This document shows positions 34,371 through 44,760 of a DNA stretch of 64,000 nucleotides, piece by piece. A model generated the notes under the pieces. The model did not search any database, was not told the DNA's origin, and was given only the letters and a program-made list of their open reading frames with translations. Each line of letters opens with the position of its first letter. The first letter of the stretch is position 1. The stretch spans positions 24,975,935 through 25,039,934 of the forward strand of contig OZ038378.1 in assembly GCA_964036045.1 (NCBI GenBank), in the 5' to 3' direction. The position numbers and the translations under genes were made by a program. The DNA comes from Eutreptiella sp. 'Long Island Sound 2002' (lineage: Eukaryota > Euglenozoa > Euglenophyceae > Eutreptiales > Eutreptiaceae).

Positions 34371-34440
34371 CGCCATGAGGGTTCGAACCTCCGAAGTTGG
34401 TGACGCCAGCCTATGGTGCAACCAACTGGACCGTCCTTGT
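34370..34440 (-). ncRNA. tRNA-like sequence, likely SINE promoter remnant
   Basis: On the minus strand there is an A-box-like GGTCCAGTTGG and, 44 bp further (normal tRNA spacing), a B box GGTTCGAACCC. The B box forms a good T arm: stem GAGG/CCTC with the 7-nt loop TTCGAAC. The sequence where the acceptor and D stems should be does not pair, so this is not a functional tRNA gene. A tRNA-derived SINE is the likely explanation. Confidence 0.4.
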
Positions 34441-34979
34441 CTCTTGCTCACTTATTTGTGTTGACTGGACGTGAGACGGCCTACGGTACAAAGTAGTCGC
34501 CAATCATGGTTCTACACGCTCAAGTGCTGGATATATTAGCGTTGTGCCGTCTCCCTCCCGCGCAGCGCGGTAACGCGTCGCCGCTTAACTCGACATTGCC
34601 AATAGCGTGACCGGTCACTCACATATGTGGAGCAGGACCAGGCGGAGCCCAGTGATGAAGTTTGCAAACAAATTAAAGCGAGGCGCGCCACAATCTACCG
34701 ACGAGGTGGGGGAGGTGGTAGAGTGTGGTGTGGGCATGGGTTCCAGCCCCAAAGCACGCAGCGGGGGCGTCCTTGGAATGGGTATGTCTGGTTCCGGATC
34801 AGAGTCTAGTCTAAACATGGGTGAGTGGTCTACCAGGCCGTGCATTTCACTAAGACCCAATGAATCCAGCTGGAAGTCATCAGCCTCCGTAGGGGAGTTC
34901 AACCCGTCAGGGAATGGATCTTCCGCACAAGACATAGAGATCGTGTGTGATGAATTGGAGTGCATAGAAGCGGACAAGA

Positions 34980-37900
34980 GTCGAAATCCGGCCGTCTGGC
35001 CATGTCCGGCCAGTCCTAGGCGTCCCCTATGTGTTGTACGGTGTCGTCTGGTGTCCCAAGGACGAGGAAGGGTTGCTCAAAGTTTAGGGGATTTTGGAGG
35101 CGTCCGGCCTCAACTAGGTCGTTGACTGTTTCGTTACCTGGGATATCTTGATGTGAGGGCACATGATGCCATTTCAAGATTCCCTTGTGTGTTTCTTTGG
35201 AGTGCAGGGTGGAGTCCCAAAGTTGGATACAGGACCTATGTTGGACACCCATCCTCGCGCTTTCCACTTGCGAGCCCAGCGGGTGGCCCCTTTGAAGACT
35301 TGGTAAGTCTCATAATAATGGCAATGATTTGGTGGCGGAAAATGGTGTGCATTGTTTGTACAGCGAGCAGCTCTGCTCCTTGATTGGTCTGACCCATCAA
35401 GGGGGGGTTGTAGAGCGACAAGCCAAGCTCATTTTCAACAAAGACCCCAAACCTCTAATGCTGTCCTGTGCGTCATCTCATTTTGATGAGCCATCTGTGT
35501 AAATGAGCTTCAGATCACAGGACTCTAGTTGCTGTAGAGTGCGCATAAATGCAGTATTGGCATCCGCCTTGCAGAGGCAGCGGTGCTTGGCTTTCTTTTC
35601 GGCCACCAATGCGTGATGCTAGAGATTGGCGTTGCCAACTTTAGGGGGTTGGAGGGTTTGGCTAGCAATGGCCCGTGAAATGGCACATAATAGGGAAGTC
35701 AGGTGTCTTGGGGCCATGAGCGACGGATACAAAGCTCGCATATGACCCCGTCACACAGACATATGGTCACAGCCAACATTCTCAGTTCATTGTATTGTTT
35801 CGCTGCACTGCAGCGCAACAATTGGGGGGTTAGTCCGGGGGCTGTTCGCTGCCATTGGGAGAGAATCTTATGCCATTTTTTGAAAAACTGTTTGCCAAGC
35901 ATTCAAAGCCGGGGCTTTCCTTACATTATGCACAGTTTGCTAGTTGGCTATAATGGCCGACCAGCCGACAAGGCTAGGGATGTGCGAAAGCGAATCTGCC
36001 AGATGTGTGGTCAACATTGAATGAAACACGCCAACAAGAGCATTATTGTGTTTGAAAGGTAGCATGCAAGGGGCCAAATATTGCCTTCCCTTCATCAGGT
36101 GGGCGCACATGATCGGTGCATGCTTGTGTGTGTGACCTATACCATCAATGGGGCAGAGCTGTTGGTCTGGGAGCCAATGGCGCAGCCGATGTGATGTGCG
36201 GAGCTTGTGCCAAAATGCCTCGTGAATGAAATGAAGGTGCGCGTGAGGGATGGGCAAGGTGTGAAGTGAGCACCAAGCTGTGCGGCGCATACCAACGTCA
36301 ACACCCTTGACCGGTGCTAGCTTTGTGGCTACTCTACGTGACAACCACTTTTTCCAAAAGGACGGCTAGTGGTGCCGCTCTGTCGGTGAGTGTTCCCAAA
36401 GCACGAACGTTTTCGGAGTTAGTAGTGAAAAACCCCTTGAGTCCTTGCCCCCCGACATGATGGGGAGCGTAATGCCATAATCAGATAATATATAGTGCGG
36501 AGCACTGTATGGTATACGCTTTGCAGTGATGCAGCCACTGCCTTGTATGGGAATACTAGCCTAGCAGGGAGGGGCAAAAGGGGTAGAATCCAAAGCTCGA
36601 GCAGAGCCAATCGTTCTGTGAGTGTGATGTCCTGTGTTGCATTGCTAGTGCCCGAAACATGGCTTTCTTGATGGCTGGCGTGAAGGCCTATTGCGGGGTG
36701 ACCTCTCCGAATTTCACCAAATGCTGGGCTGAATCTTTGACCTTCATGCCTGGACGCGCTAAAAGCAGCTTTTGCTCGGTGGTTCATTCCCCTGGGAATG
36801 AGGTACAATTTGTCAAAATTGACTTTGAGGCTGGTGTAGTGTGCAGACAAGAAAAATTGGTAGGCACCGATGCCCTTCCTCGATGGTGCGTTGAGGGCCG
36901 CAATTAAAACTAAGCACCACATCATCCGCATACACCCTTACCGGGGTTGCTGCCGTTTGCAACTGCTGAATGATTGGTGAAGTGAGAAGGGGAAAAGGAG
37001 AGGGGACAGGGGGCACCCCTGTCAAAGCCCCGACTTTGGACAAAAGTCATGGCCATGGCAAATGCCTGCCAGCAGGATCAAGCACACAAGCGCTTGGAAG
37101 AGGAAAAGAAGCATGCGTGTTTGCCTGAGAGGGAGGCCCATCTTGTAACAAAACGTTGATGCGTACACATGAGACACTACGTCGAAAGCACAAAGAGGCC
37201 ACTTTACATTCACTCCACAACGCGTGCACCTCAAATAAATGACTACGGAGGTTTCGACGCGAGACAAAACCCTGTTGCTCCGGCGGCGTCAAATCGATAA
37301 TGCGGTCTTTTAATTTCAGTAGAATGGTTGCCGTGACTGACCCATTTGGGGGCACAATCCGGGAGGGCTAGTGGGTGGAGGTCCCCTCAGGTGGGTATGC
37401 CTGCCGTCTTGGGATGGGGTGCAAACGGGCCACAGACCAATTATCTGGGAGTGTACCCATGGACTCAAAGTCCGGCATAATATGAATCATGCACCGGACG
37501 AAATGCTGGTGAAAATCTTGGTAAATTTCACGTCCCAACCAATCCAGGCCCGGTGCCGACCCCTAGTTGAGGCTATCCAAAGCTGCATGAACTAAGTCAT
37601 GCGTTAATGGCTTACTCAGCATATCATACAAAGGCTGGTGCGCATGCCGAGCCAAAAAGGGTTTGAAGAAGCGTGAGCATTCTTGCTCCCTGGCTAAGCC
37701 TTGGGAGTAGTGGAGGAAATCTTTTGCACAATTTCTTGTGCGATCAACTCCGGTTCCGTGACGACTACCCCGTATCTGTTTCCGACAGAATAGAGTTTTC
37801 TACGGTATTGAATTTGTTTGGCCGGCCTCCATATTTGTCTTTTGTTTCGGGGGTTGGGTCGACTCCGGTCATCACAGAGCATTGGAGACAGCATGTCCAA

Positions 37901-38133
37901 AACTGCATCCTGTGTTCTGTCTTGTGCTTCTCGCTGAGCAAGGACAACAAGGATGGTGTAGGCCGCTTTCGCCGTTGATGGGTGGTAACGGCATTGTTGT
38001 AGGTATGACCATGCTTCCTTCGGCGGCTGTTGCGAGTTTGACGCGTGGCACAATGCTTGGATGCGGGTGAATCCTCTAGGATTTGGCTCCCGTTCAAAGG
38101 CAACAACGTAGGCGCGGATGATTCGCTTGGCAT
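34980..38133 (-). pseudogene. LINE: RT, zf-RVT and RNase H domains, decayed
   Basis: Minus-strand remains of a non-LTR retrotransposon ORF2 in several frames. In order: pre-RT region (38133-37694); RT fingers with APGLDWLG and LPDNWSVARLHPIP (37580-37380), KDRIIDLTPPEQQGF (37320-37240); palm active site VRVYADDVVL (36950-36920); thumb to 36419; a zf-RVT-like segment HKLRTSHRLRHWLPDQQLC (36220-36160); RNase H with IYTDGSS (about 35500), NQGAELLAVQ (35380) and WHHVPSHQDIPGNE (35165). This order (RT, zf-RVT, RNase H) is that of plant-type LINEs. It reverse-transcribes its RNA at a nicked target; this copy has multiple frameshifts and stops and cannot be active. An AP-endonuclease fragment of LINE type lies on the same strand at 44740-45111. 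Confidence 0.85.
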
Positions 38134-38159
38134 ATGCCCACCACTAAATGAATTCTAAA

Positions 38160-38400
38160 GATTCGCGGTATCCTAATTCTTGCGTTGGGTGTTTTGAATT
38201 AATAATAAGCAAAGATTTTGCGGCAGCATCCAAAATGGGCAAACGTGGGCGAAAAAAATTTTGCGACTTTTTTTTGTGGAACCCATTTTTTGCGTAGGGT
38301 GTTCGACCAAAAAAAAAATTGCGGTTTTTTTTTTTGCGTTTTGGGGATTGGGGTTGATTCATTTTGTTGCTACTGTAAGAAACCATGCGTACCTTGGACT
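38160..38400 (+). repeat. AT-rich TTTTGCG-type dispersed repeat, copy 2
   Basis: Same family as 30700-30950. The part GCGACTTTTTTTTGTGGAACC with TTTTTGCGTAGGGTG recurs in inverted orientation at 45390-45540 (GGGTTCCGCAAAAAAAAATC), so the transposase/Penelope/endonuclease block is flanked by inverted partial copies. Confidence 0.6.
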
Positions 38401-39768
38401 CTGGGATTGCAGTCCATTCCTACACAGGCATACAAATGTCCATCAGTTGGACTCTCGGATTGCACTCCATGGCACAAATAAGCATCAACAAGCATGTTTC
38501 AGGTCTCCCAGTTTTTCATCAAACCAGTTGCAAACTTGTCCATAATAGTGCGCATGGCACGTAAAATGTTGCCTTGTCATTTTGTCTCGATAATAGAAAT
38601 GTTGAAAATATGCCACAGAAAAGTCTTCGGGATCAGAAAACAAGAAAACCATAGCATTGTACATGGCTGTGAAAGAGAAATAGGATAAGCACACAAAAGA
38701 ACCTATGCAATTCGCAATTTGGCCGTAGGCACAGAAAGGCGGACCACATCATTGCCATCCTGTTGGAACTGGATATCATATCTGCCATTCCCATGATTTT
38801 TCACCACCTTGGCCCGAACCGTTGCCCCGTTGCCGTGAGTGTGCAAAACACTCCACCCCACGAAAAATCGCATTGCCTTTGGGGCAGGCTTTGGGGCAGA
38901 AGTGGCCTTCGGTTGCTTCGGGGCTAGCTGCGCATCACAAGGTTTGCGAGCACGCTGCAATAGCAGGTTAGCATGCCCTGGCAGCACTCCCATTTTCTGG
39001 AGCTCGGCTTTTGAAGTGGCAGTCAACTCTGCCATACCATATACGCCTACACGTGCAAGAGGTTCAACGTACTGCTCATACCCAAGTGTATCCAACAAAG
39101 TTTTCAACTCCGTGCTACACTCAGGTACGGGCCTAGCACTTGCACCTGCACCTGCACCTGCACCTTCATTATGAATGGCAGGGGCGGCTGCTACAGCTTG
39201 CCCTGCATTCACCGCAAGGGCAGGGGCAGCGGCTACAGCTTGCTCCCGGTCCACTAAATTTTCGTCTTCCTCCTCACCGACAGGAAGAGGTTCAGGCTAG
39301 TCTTCATTTTCTGGGGACAATTCAAACAAATTCAGATCCCCAGCCAGAACTCTGGCACGTTCCTCTTCCTGAAACTCAGGCTGCCAGCACGCCAGATAAC
39401 CACTGCGCGCCCATCATTGCATGATGTTGGCGTTGATGAGGTCTTGAAAACCTTCGCACAGCCAGGGCAGAACGTGCGGTTTGATCGTGGACATTTTGGT
39501 GTCCACCACCACACTTGTAGGATGGATTCCACGGCGCATTTGGTCATGGGCTTCCCGCTGCACCCAACTTTGGGCACCCCGCGTCATACCCCTCTCGACA
39601 AGGCGCTGGCCGACCAAGTCAACGACGTGTTTTGCACCTGTGTATCCAGGCCAAAGCTGCAGGTGGATCAAATTTTTGAAGTGCGCCTGCCGGTACTCCA
39701 CATACTCGTCGCTTTTGTGCGGCGCCCAGCTACCTTGAATGACCAATCCCATTTGGGCGAGTAAAGAC

Positions 39769-39852
39769 CTGGCGTCAAATGTAGAAAAGCGAGCGACAAA
39801 TTCAAGAAAAAAAACTGAAACGAAACGAAAATAAGCAGCTTGTGAAACATAC
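39769..39852 (-). other. Spliceosomal intron 2 of the DDE transposase (84 bp)
   Basis: Donor TTAG|GTATGTTTCAC and acceptor TTTGACGCCAG|GTC. It is 28 codons long and lacks an in-frame stop. Removing it brings KTSVR next to SLLAQMGLVIQG, closer to the family than the unspliced reading. Confidence 0.7.
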
Positions 39853-40126
39853 CTAACCGAGGTTTTTGCAGATGGAAGTGCTGCTCGATGTCTTCCAAAT
39901 ACTCCAACGCCGGATCGGCGTTGGACCAGTGGTTGCATGAGTTTGTCATCGGCTGAAATACGTGGCACCTCTGTGGCACCCTTTTCAGCGCGACGTTTGC
40001 CGCACCTCGGGAACAAGAGAACGCCTGATTAGTCCTGGCTGGCCACCAAAGTAGGCGGAATACCATGGTGCCAGACCAACCAGGCTAATTGCACAAGTAC
40101 CAGACGATGTTTCGCTTCGAGTTCGT

Positions 40127-40221
40127 CTACAAAAAAAAAAGTATGGCACATGCAGGCAGCAAAAAAAAAGGGAACAGGCAAAACGGCCGAAAACGTGCGA
40201 AGAAAACAGAAAAGCCTGTAC
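40127..40221 (-). other. Spliceosomal intron 1 of the DDE transposase (95 bp)
   Basis: Donor ATAG|GTACAG and acceptor TTTTTTTTGTAG|AC, with a pyrimidine-rich tract. Removal joins ..GPMI and DELEAKHRLVL.. in frame (phase 1). Shows the host or original host splices short GT-AG introns. Confidence 0.8.
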
Positions 40222-40859
40222 CTATCATTGGGCCAGCAACCCGTCCGGTGCTGATACACCGCATCGGCAATTGCATCTGCTGCGCCGTCAATTTGTTCAG
40301 CCAGCTGATGGATGCTTGAAAGCCGGCTGTCAGCACCATGGGCCGGCGCTCCTCGAGGAGAGCAAATACAAAAGGACGTATCTCATAAGTAGTAAACTCC
40401 AAGTGTGTGTGTCCACGTGTGCCTGGATTGCCCGAACGACGGCACTGAGGGCTGCAGTCGTAATTTGGGGAGTTCGGAAAGAACCAATGCCAGTTGTACG
40501 ATTTCAGGCCTGCTGCCGAAAAGAACGGATATGGGACTCCAAAATAGCCCCAAATACTTTCGGAAACAGCTCACGCAGCATTGACACTGCAACTGCATCC
40601 GACCCCTTTTCGTCCCCGATGGCTACTGCCATTTCTTGGGACGCTGCGTCTCATTTCTTGTACACTTTTCGCGGCTTTTTTGTGTTTTGAGCCAAAGAGT
40701 GGGTCAAAGCTTTTTCAACCAGCTGCGTCACAATGAGCCGTGCAAATCCTTCAACATCGAAGGAGCCCCGTGGTCGGCCGGTGTCATCTATCTGAGGTGG
40801 GGGTGTGCAAGGGCCTGTGGACGCCAGTGCAGAAGTGATGCAGACACGGCATTTTCTGC

Positions 40860-41485
40860 TGAATTATTTTCAGGGTTTCCAACCGGTAAAGTGCATGACT
40901 GCGGAAATTGTGCATGTACATGACTCTACGTCTTCGCCCACCATCATTGTGTCGCGTAATATGGATAACAATTATGTTTGCCTGTACAGTGTGCCCGAGG
41001 ACTTGCTGGACGCTGTGCGCGAGCTGATGACAAGGTTTTACGCTGAGATCTACCAAATTCCCATGAAATGGGAGCCAGAAGGAAACAGCATCACTTGGTG
41101 TGAGGCCGCGCTCTCTACCACTGGATCTCTTGTTCTGAAAGGGGTCCCACACCAGCCCCTCTCTCCATCATCCATCTGTGCTATGTGGGAACGTTGGCCA
41201 GACCGTTGGTCGCCAAATTACCCCTTAGTATTGCAGTCCATGCTTCCATCTGTTGTTAATAAGGCACTGGTGCTGTGTTCAGCACCGTTTTTTCGTGTTC
41301 TCAATCTGCAGGCAATAGTCCAGGGTTGTGGCTTCAAGTCATACCCCTGGGCTTTGTGGTGGATGCCTGTACGTGTACGGCTCCGTCACCTGGCATTGAT
41401 TTCTGATATACCGCTTCGTCTTGTCGGTAAATGGTACACAGAAGGACAGCTAAAACAGAGGGAGGTAGTGGGAGGGCCATTGTGA
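40860..41485 (+). mobile_element. Penelope-like element copy 1: RT motif C to 3' end
   Basis: 5'-truncated retroelement copy, open to a TGA at 41483. It starts just upstream of NMDNNYVCLYSVPEDLL, the position of the RT active-site motif C (Y-x-D-D in most RTs, here NMDN), followed by a palm/thumb segment with MKWEPEGNSITWCEAAL, WSPNYPLVLQSMLP, IVQGCGFKSYPWALWW. Copy 2 repeats every one of these blocks. It is head-to-head with the DDE transposase gene; the junction lies near 40850. Confidence 0.7.
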
Positions 41486-41615
41486 TGCTTTGTCACCTGA
41501 ATTTCTGTTTGCAAGTCTTTGAACTAGTTGAGTCGAAAACCGAAACATTGTGTTTGCAAATTAATGCTTTTTTAAAGCTGTTGAGCCTCTGCTGTGCATG
41601 CTTGCATCGTGTTGA

Positions 41616-42131
41616 CGTTATATGGATAATGCATATGTCACACTGGGAAATGTCCCTACACACATACACACGGCGCTGGCTTTGTTTCTGGAGATCTTTC
41701 ACCACGCAATATATGACATACAGATGAAGTGGGAAACTGCCGACTGGTGTGACACCCGCCTGCTCACGGCGCCCTCTCTTGATTTGTGTATCAAAGGCGT
41801 TCCCATCACTGCGGTGGCGGGGCCTGCAGTACATCTCTGGCGCCGGTGGCCTGATGCCTGGTCACCCAACTGCCCCTCTGTGCTGAAATCCATGATCCCA
41901 GGCCTGGTGCATAAAACTGTACAGTTGCACGGATCACATGTGTCCCTGGAGGCAAATGTACAGTGCATCATACAGGGCTGTGGGTTCAAGGACTACAAAT
42001 GGGTGTGGTGGTGGATGCACATACCCGTTAGGTTCAAAAGCCTGAACCTGCTACATGTCATTCTCCTGCATAGGGTGAAGCTCTGGTACAAGCAGGGGCA
42101 ACAATGGGCAGGGCAGGGTGGGATACCGTGA
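41616..42131 (+). mobile_element. Penelope-like element copy 2: RT motif C to 3' end
   Basis: Second 5'-truncated copy in tandem, beginning at RYMDNAYVTLGNVP (motif C), then IQMKWETADWCDTRLL, WSPNCPSVLKSMIPG, IIQGCGFKDYKWVWWW. About 50% similar to copy 1 at protein level by eye. The sequences after both stop codons resemble one another (GAAAACC blocks at about 41540 and 42178), as expected for a shared 3' end. Tandem, partly truncated copies are characteristic of Penelope-like elements. Confidence 0.7.
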
Positions 42132-42302
42132 AGGGTGAAACAACGAATTTTCATGTACTTTGTTAAGAGTTTAGGCGAAAACCAGTTTCAGCAATGCCCC
42201 ATGACATTATGTGCCTTCTCAAGCACCCTTGGACTGCGGTGTTTGCAGGTTATGTTCTTGTGACAACACTGTTGAACCTCTTGCTCGTTTTGCTCATGCA
42301 TT

Positions 42303-44760
42303 GTGTACACATTAATTGCAAAGCATTGTACAAGAGTTCGCGCTAATCGTAGGCCAATGAACAGCTACGTAGGGCAGACAGGGTGCATGAAAGGGCATAG
42401 ATCGCCAATGCAGCGGTCTCGGGAACACCAAGCCAAAGGTAAGGCCTTGAAGAACCATTACACTGGGAGGCGGCATCGGCGCATACGGGCCGCGATGGGA
42501 CTCGGTAAACTCCCATCCCTGGCCCAGATGCTCGCCCGAGAGGGCCCGCGCCGCGTCATGATTGTAGTGTTACAGCGTGTGGTGAGAGGGCACCCAGGGG
42601 CGAGTGAGCGGTGGTGGAACAGCGTCCTGAGTAGAACACTGAACCCGGGAGTACCGTCTGGTGGGATTGACGCCCTCCGAGCAGAACACCTACTGGGGGT
42701 CAGTTCACGGCCCGTTACCGCGGAGCAAGCTTCGCTAAGCTCAATGATGCACAGTATTCTACAGAACTAGCGCACGCCGACGCATGAGTGCCTGAATACC
42801 AGGTGGTCCTTGTTAGCAGAAGTGCCAAAGCGAGTGGACCCCAGTTTGTTCGAGAGACTTTTTCGTAAACTTCACAGACTGACTGAGAAGGCCTGGGGTA
42901 TCACAGTACGGCGATGGCTTGTGATATGGTTGCCTTCTTTGGGCAAGATCCGTGGGCTGTGCAGTAGAGCACTCCAGGATATGTGCACCCCATCAGGGCT
43001 CAGGAAGTGGTTTCTGACCTCACTGGTGCTCATCCCCACCCCCGGTGAAACACTGCAGCGTGCCATGTCAGGAGGTGTAGGGATGAAAGGCCCGAAACTG
43101 GTGGCTGATGCCCTTAATGCTAGGCGGCACGACGGCCGGTTGCGGTGTGAATGGAATACCTTGAGGGATGACTGTGGGTTCTGGACGCTACCTTCCTATG
43201 GTGTGTATTTGCATGACGTTTGTGCGCATGTATGCCAGATGCTTGAACACAGGGGGTGCAGGTATGCAGAGCTACAACGCGAGCGGCCAGGTTTGGGTGG
43301 TGGACTTGACCACGTGATCATACGAAATCCGGATGACTGGGCATTCCTGTATGGGCCCAAACATCAAGGTCTGCTCTGTAGTAATGCACGAAATCAGGTC
43401 CACCCAACACTCGAGTCTGTCCCTGAGAGGTTGATCCAGCTTACTAAAACCTTGCATGATCTGGAGATGCCGGTTTTTCAAACCAGTGACCAGGCTACAG
43501 TGCTGAAACCACAGGGCCTGTTCACTGCAGAAGCGGCAGTTCAGCACACGCAGAGCCTGGTCTCTGCAGTTTCCCAGTCCGTGCAGCGTGGCCTGAAAGA
43601 CGCCGGATGATTGTCTGCGGAACATTTACCCCCCCTGCGTGATAGGACCAAGTCTTTGGGACTGAGAGTGGGGGTGTGGGATAAAATGCTGACGCGACTG
43701 GGGGGTATGCGCTGGAAGCTTTACGATATGCGCACGGTTGATACGATCATTTTTGGGTCAAAGTTTAATCTTTTTGGGTCGAGTGACTGTGCGGGAACGC
43801 CTAAAATTGCTGAATGTTCAACCATCATACAGAGAGCACGTGATTCAGGTGTCTTGGATGATGCCCTGCGACATTGTCTATGCCGGGCAGATTACCGCGA
43901 CCCAAAAACGTGCGTATATTTTCTGTTTGAAGGGTTGATAAACTCTATCCCTCTGCACCGACTGTTTTCAGTTTGTTAAAATGGAAATCAGATGAATTCC
44001 ATAGTGAGGCACCCTTCGTGAAATGGAGAGACGTGGTTTCCTACAAGGGACATGTCCTCCAGAGCTACAGCCGAGTGGTTTCGCGTGCAGTACAATTGGT
44101 TTGCCAATGTTTGTACAGTGAGACCGACAGCCTGGGTTTCCCGGCTATGCTCGGTGTGCGCGACCAGGTTCAGGTTGCAGCGAGACTCTGACAAACGACC
44201 CTACCACCTATTTTTATGGAGCGGGATATGAACGATATGTTCTGGGAAATCCCACGTCATGAAGCGCTTTCTGCCCTCAATTGGGCCTTAGATAGAGTCC
44301 AGAGTTCCCATCGATGTGAGTCACTTTGGTTCTCGCTGGCCAAGGGGGGGGGGAGAAAGATCTTGATAGGATTGGTAAACGTACGGGAAGGCGTTTTTAT
44401 ACGCTATCGGCAGATGATGTGAAGTGTTTTGTGCGATTCGAGTTGCACGACAATGTGCTGCTGACTTTGGGGTCACTCATATTGTCGCAGGGGGATAAAG
44501 GGGTGCCAATTGGCGGATTTTTGTCAGGGGTGCCAATTGCCAATTGTCAGCGCAGATTGCCAGAATCTGGACGACCTGGAAAGAGGCTCAGGCACTGAAA
44601 GGGGAGTCTGCAGAGAGGGTGCAAACAGCGGTGTGTCATGAGAATTCCTCCCATCATCATTCCACCTCCGATTCAAGGATGAGTTGTGCGCTTCCGGGCG
44701 CTTCTGAGATCGTTGGCACAGAACCGTCTGATTTTACCCTCACTGGCAGTAGGGGGTAAA
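42303..44760 (+). pseudogene. Penelope-like element copy 3: GIY-YIG endonuclease then RT
   Basis: Element with the endonuclease ahead of the reverse transcriptase. GIY-YIG part at 42350-42690: SYVGQTGCMKG, RSREHQ and ERWWN (candidate catalytic Tyr, Arg and Glu). After a TAG (42768) the same frame runs through 42810-43610 and, after a TGA (43608), to 43979; then frame 2 (43973-44422) carries DMNDMFWEIPR, fitting RT motif A. A frameshift in a G run near 44345 leads to ADDVKCFVRFELHDN and KGVPIGGFLS (motif B), and a further shift at a small duplication near 44530 to SAQIARIWTTWKEAQ. It ends before motif C, where the LINE endonuclease fragment begins. GIY-YIG first, RT second is the permuted order described for the Naiad/Chlamys Penelope clade. 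Inactive copy. Confidence 0.7.

Larger units (their letters stand above)
38703..40860 (-). pseudogene. Pogo/jerky-type DDE transposase with SAM and Tudor-like C-terminal domains
   Basis: Cut-and-paste transposase of the DDE superfamily (CENP-B/jerky/Tigger group). Exon 1 (about 40860-40222) covers the N-terminal region including RPFVFALLEERRPMVLTAGF; exon 2 (40126-39853) has LAWLVWHHGIPPTLVASQD and, after a stop, SGVLLFPRCGKRRAEKGA, matching the NADQTGVLL region (first catalytic Asp); exon 3 (39768 on) has VIQGSWAPHKSDEY, where the second Asp is Gln, VVDLVGQRL (third Asp) and VDTKMSTIKPHVLPWL. The same frame continues through two stops into a SAM domain (TLGYEQYVEPLARVGVYGM..LQKMGVLPGHANLLL) and a Tudor/SH3-like end (AKVVKNHGNGRYDIQF). 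In-frame stops: 40651 TGA, 40504 TGA, 40029 TAA, 39414 TGA, 39297 TAG; one frameshift in a CA run near 40405. Dead copy. The reading past the last two stops is inferred from frame continuity. Confidence 0.8.
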
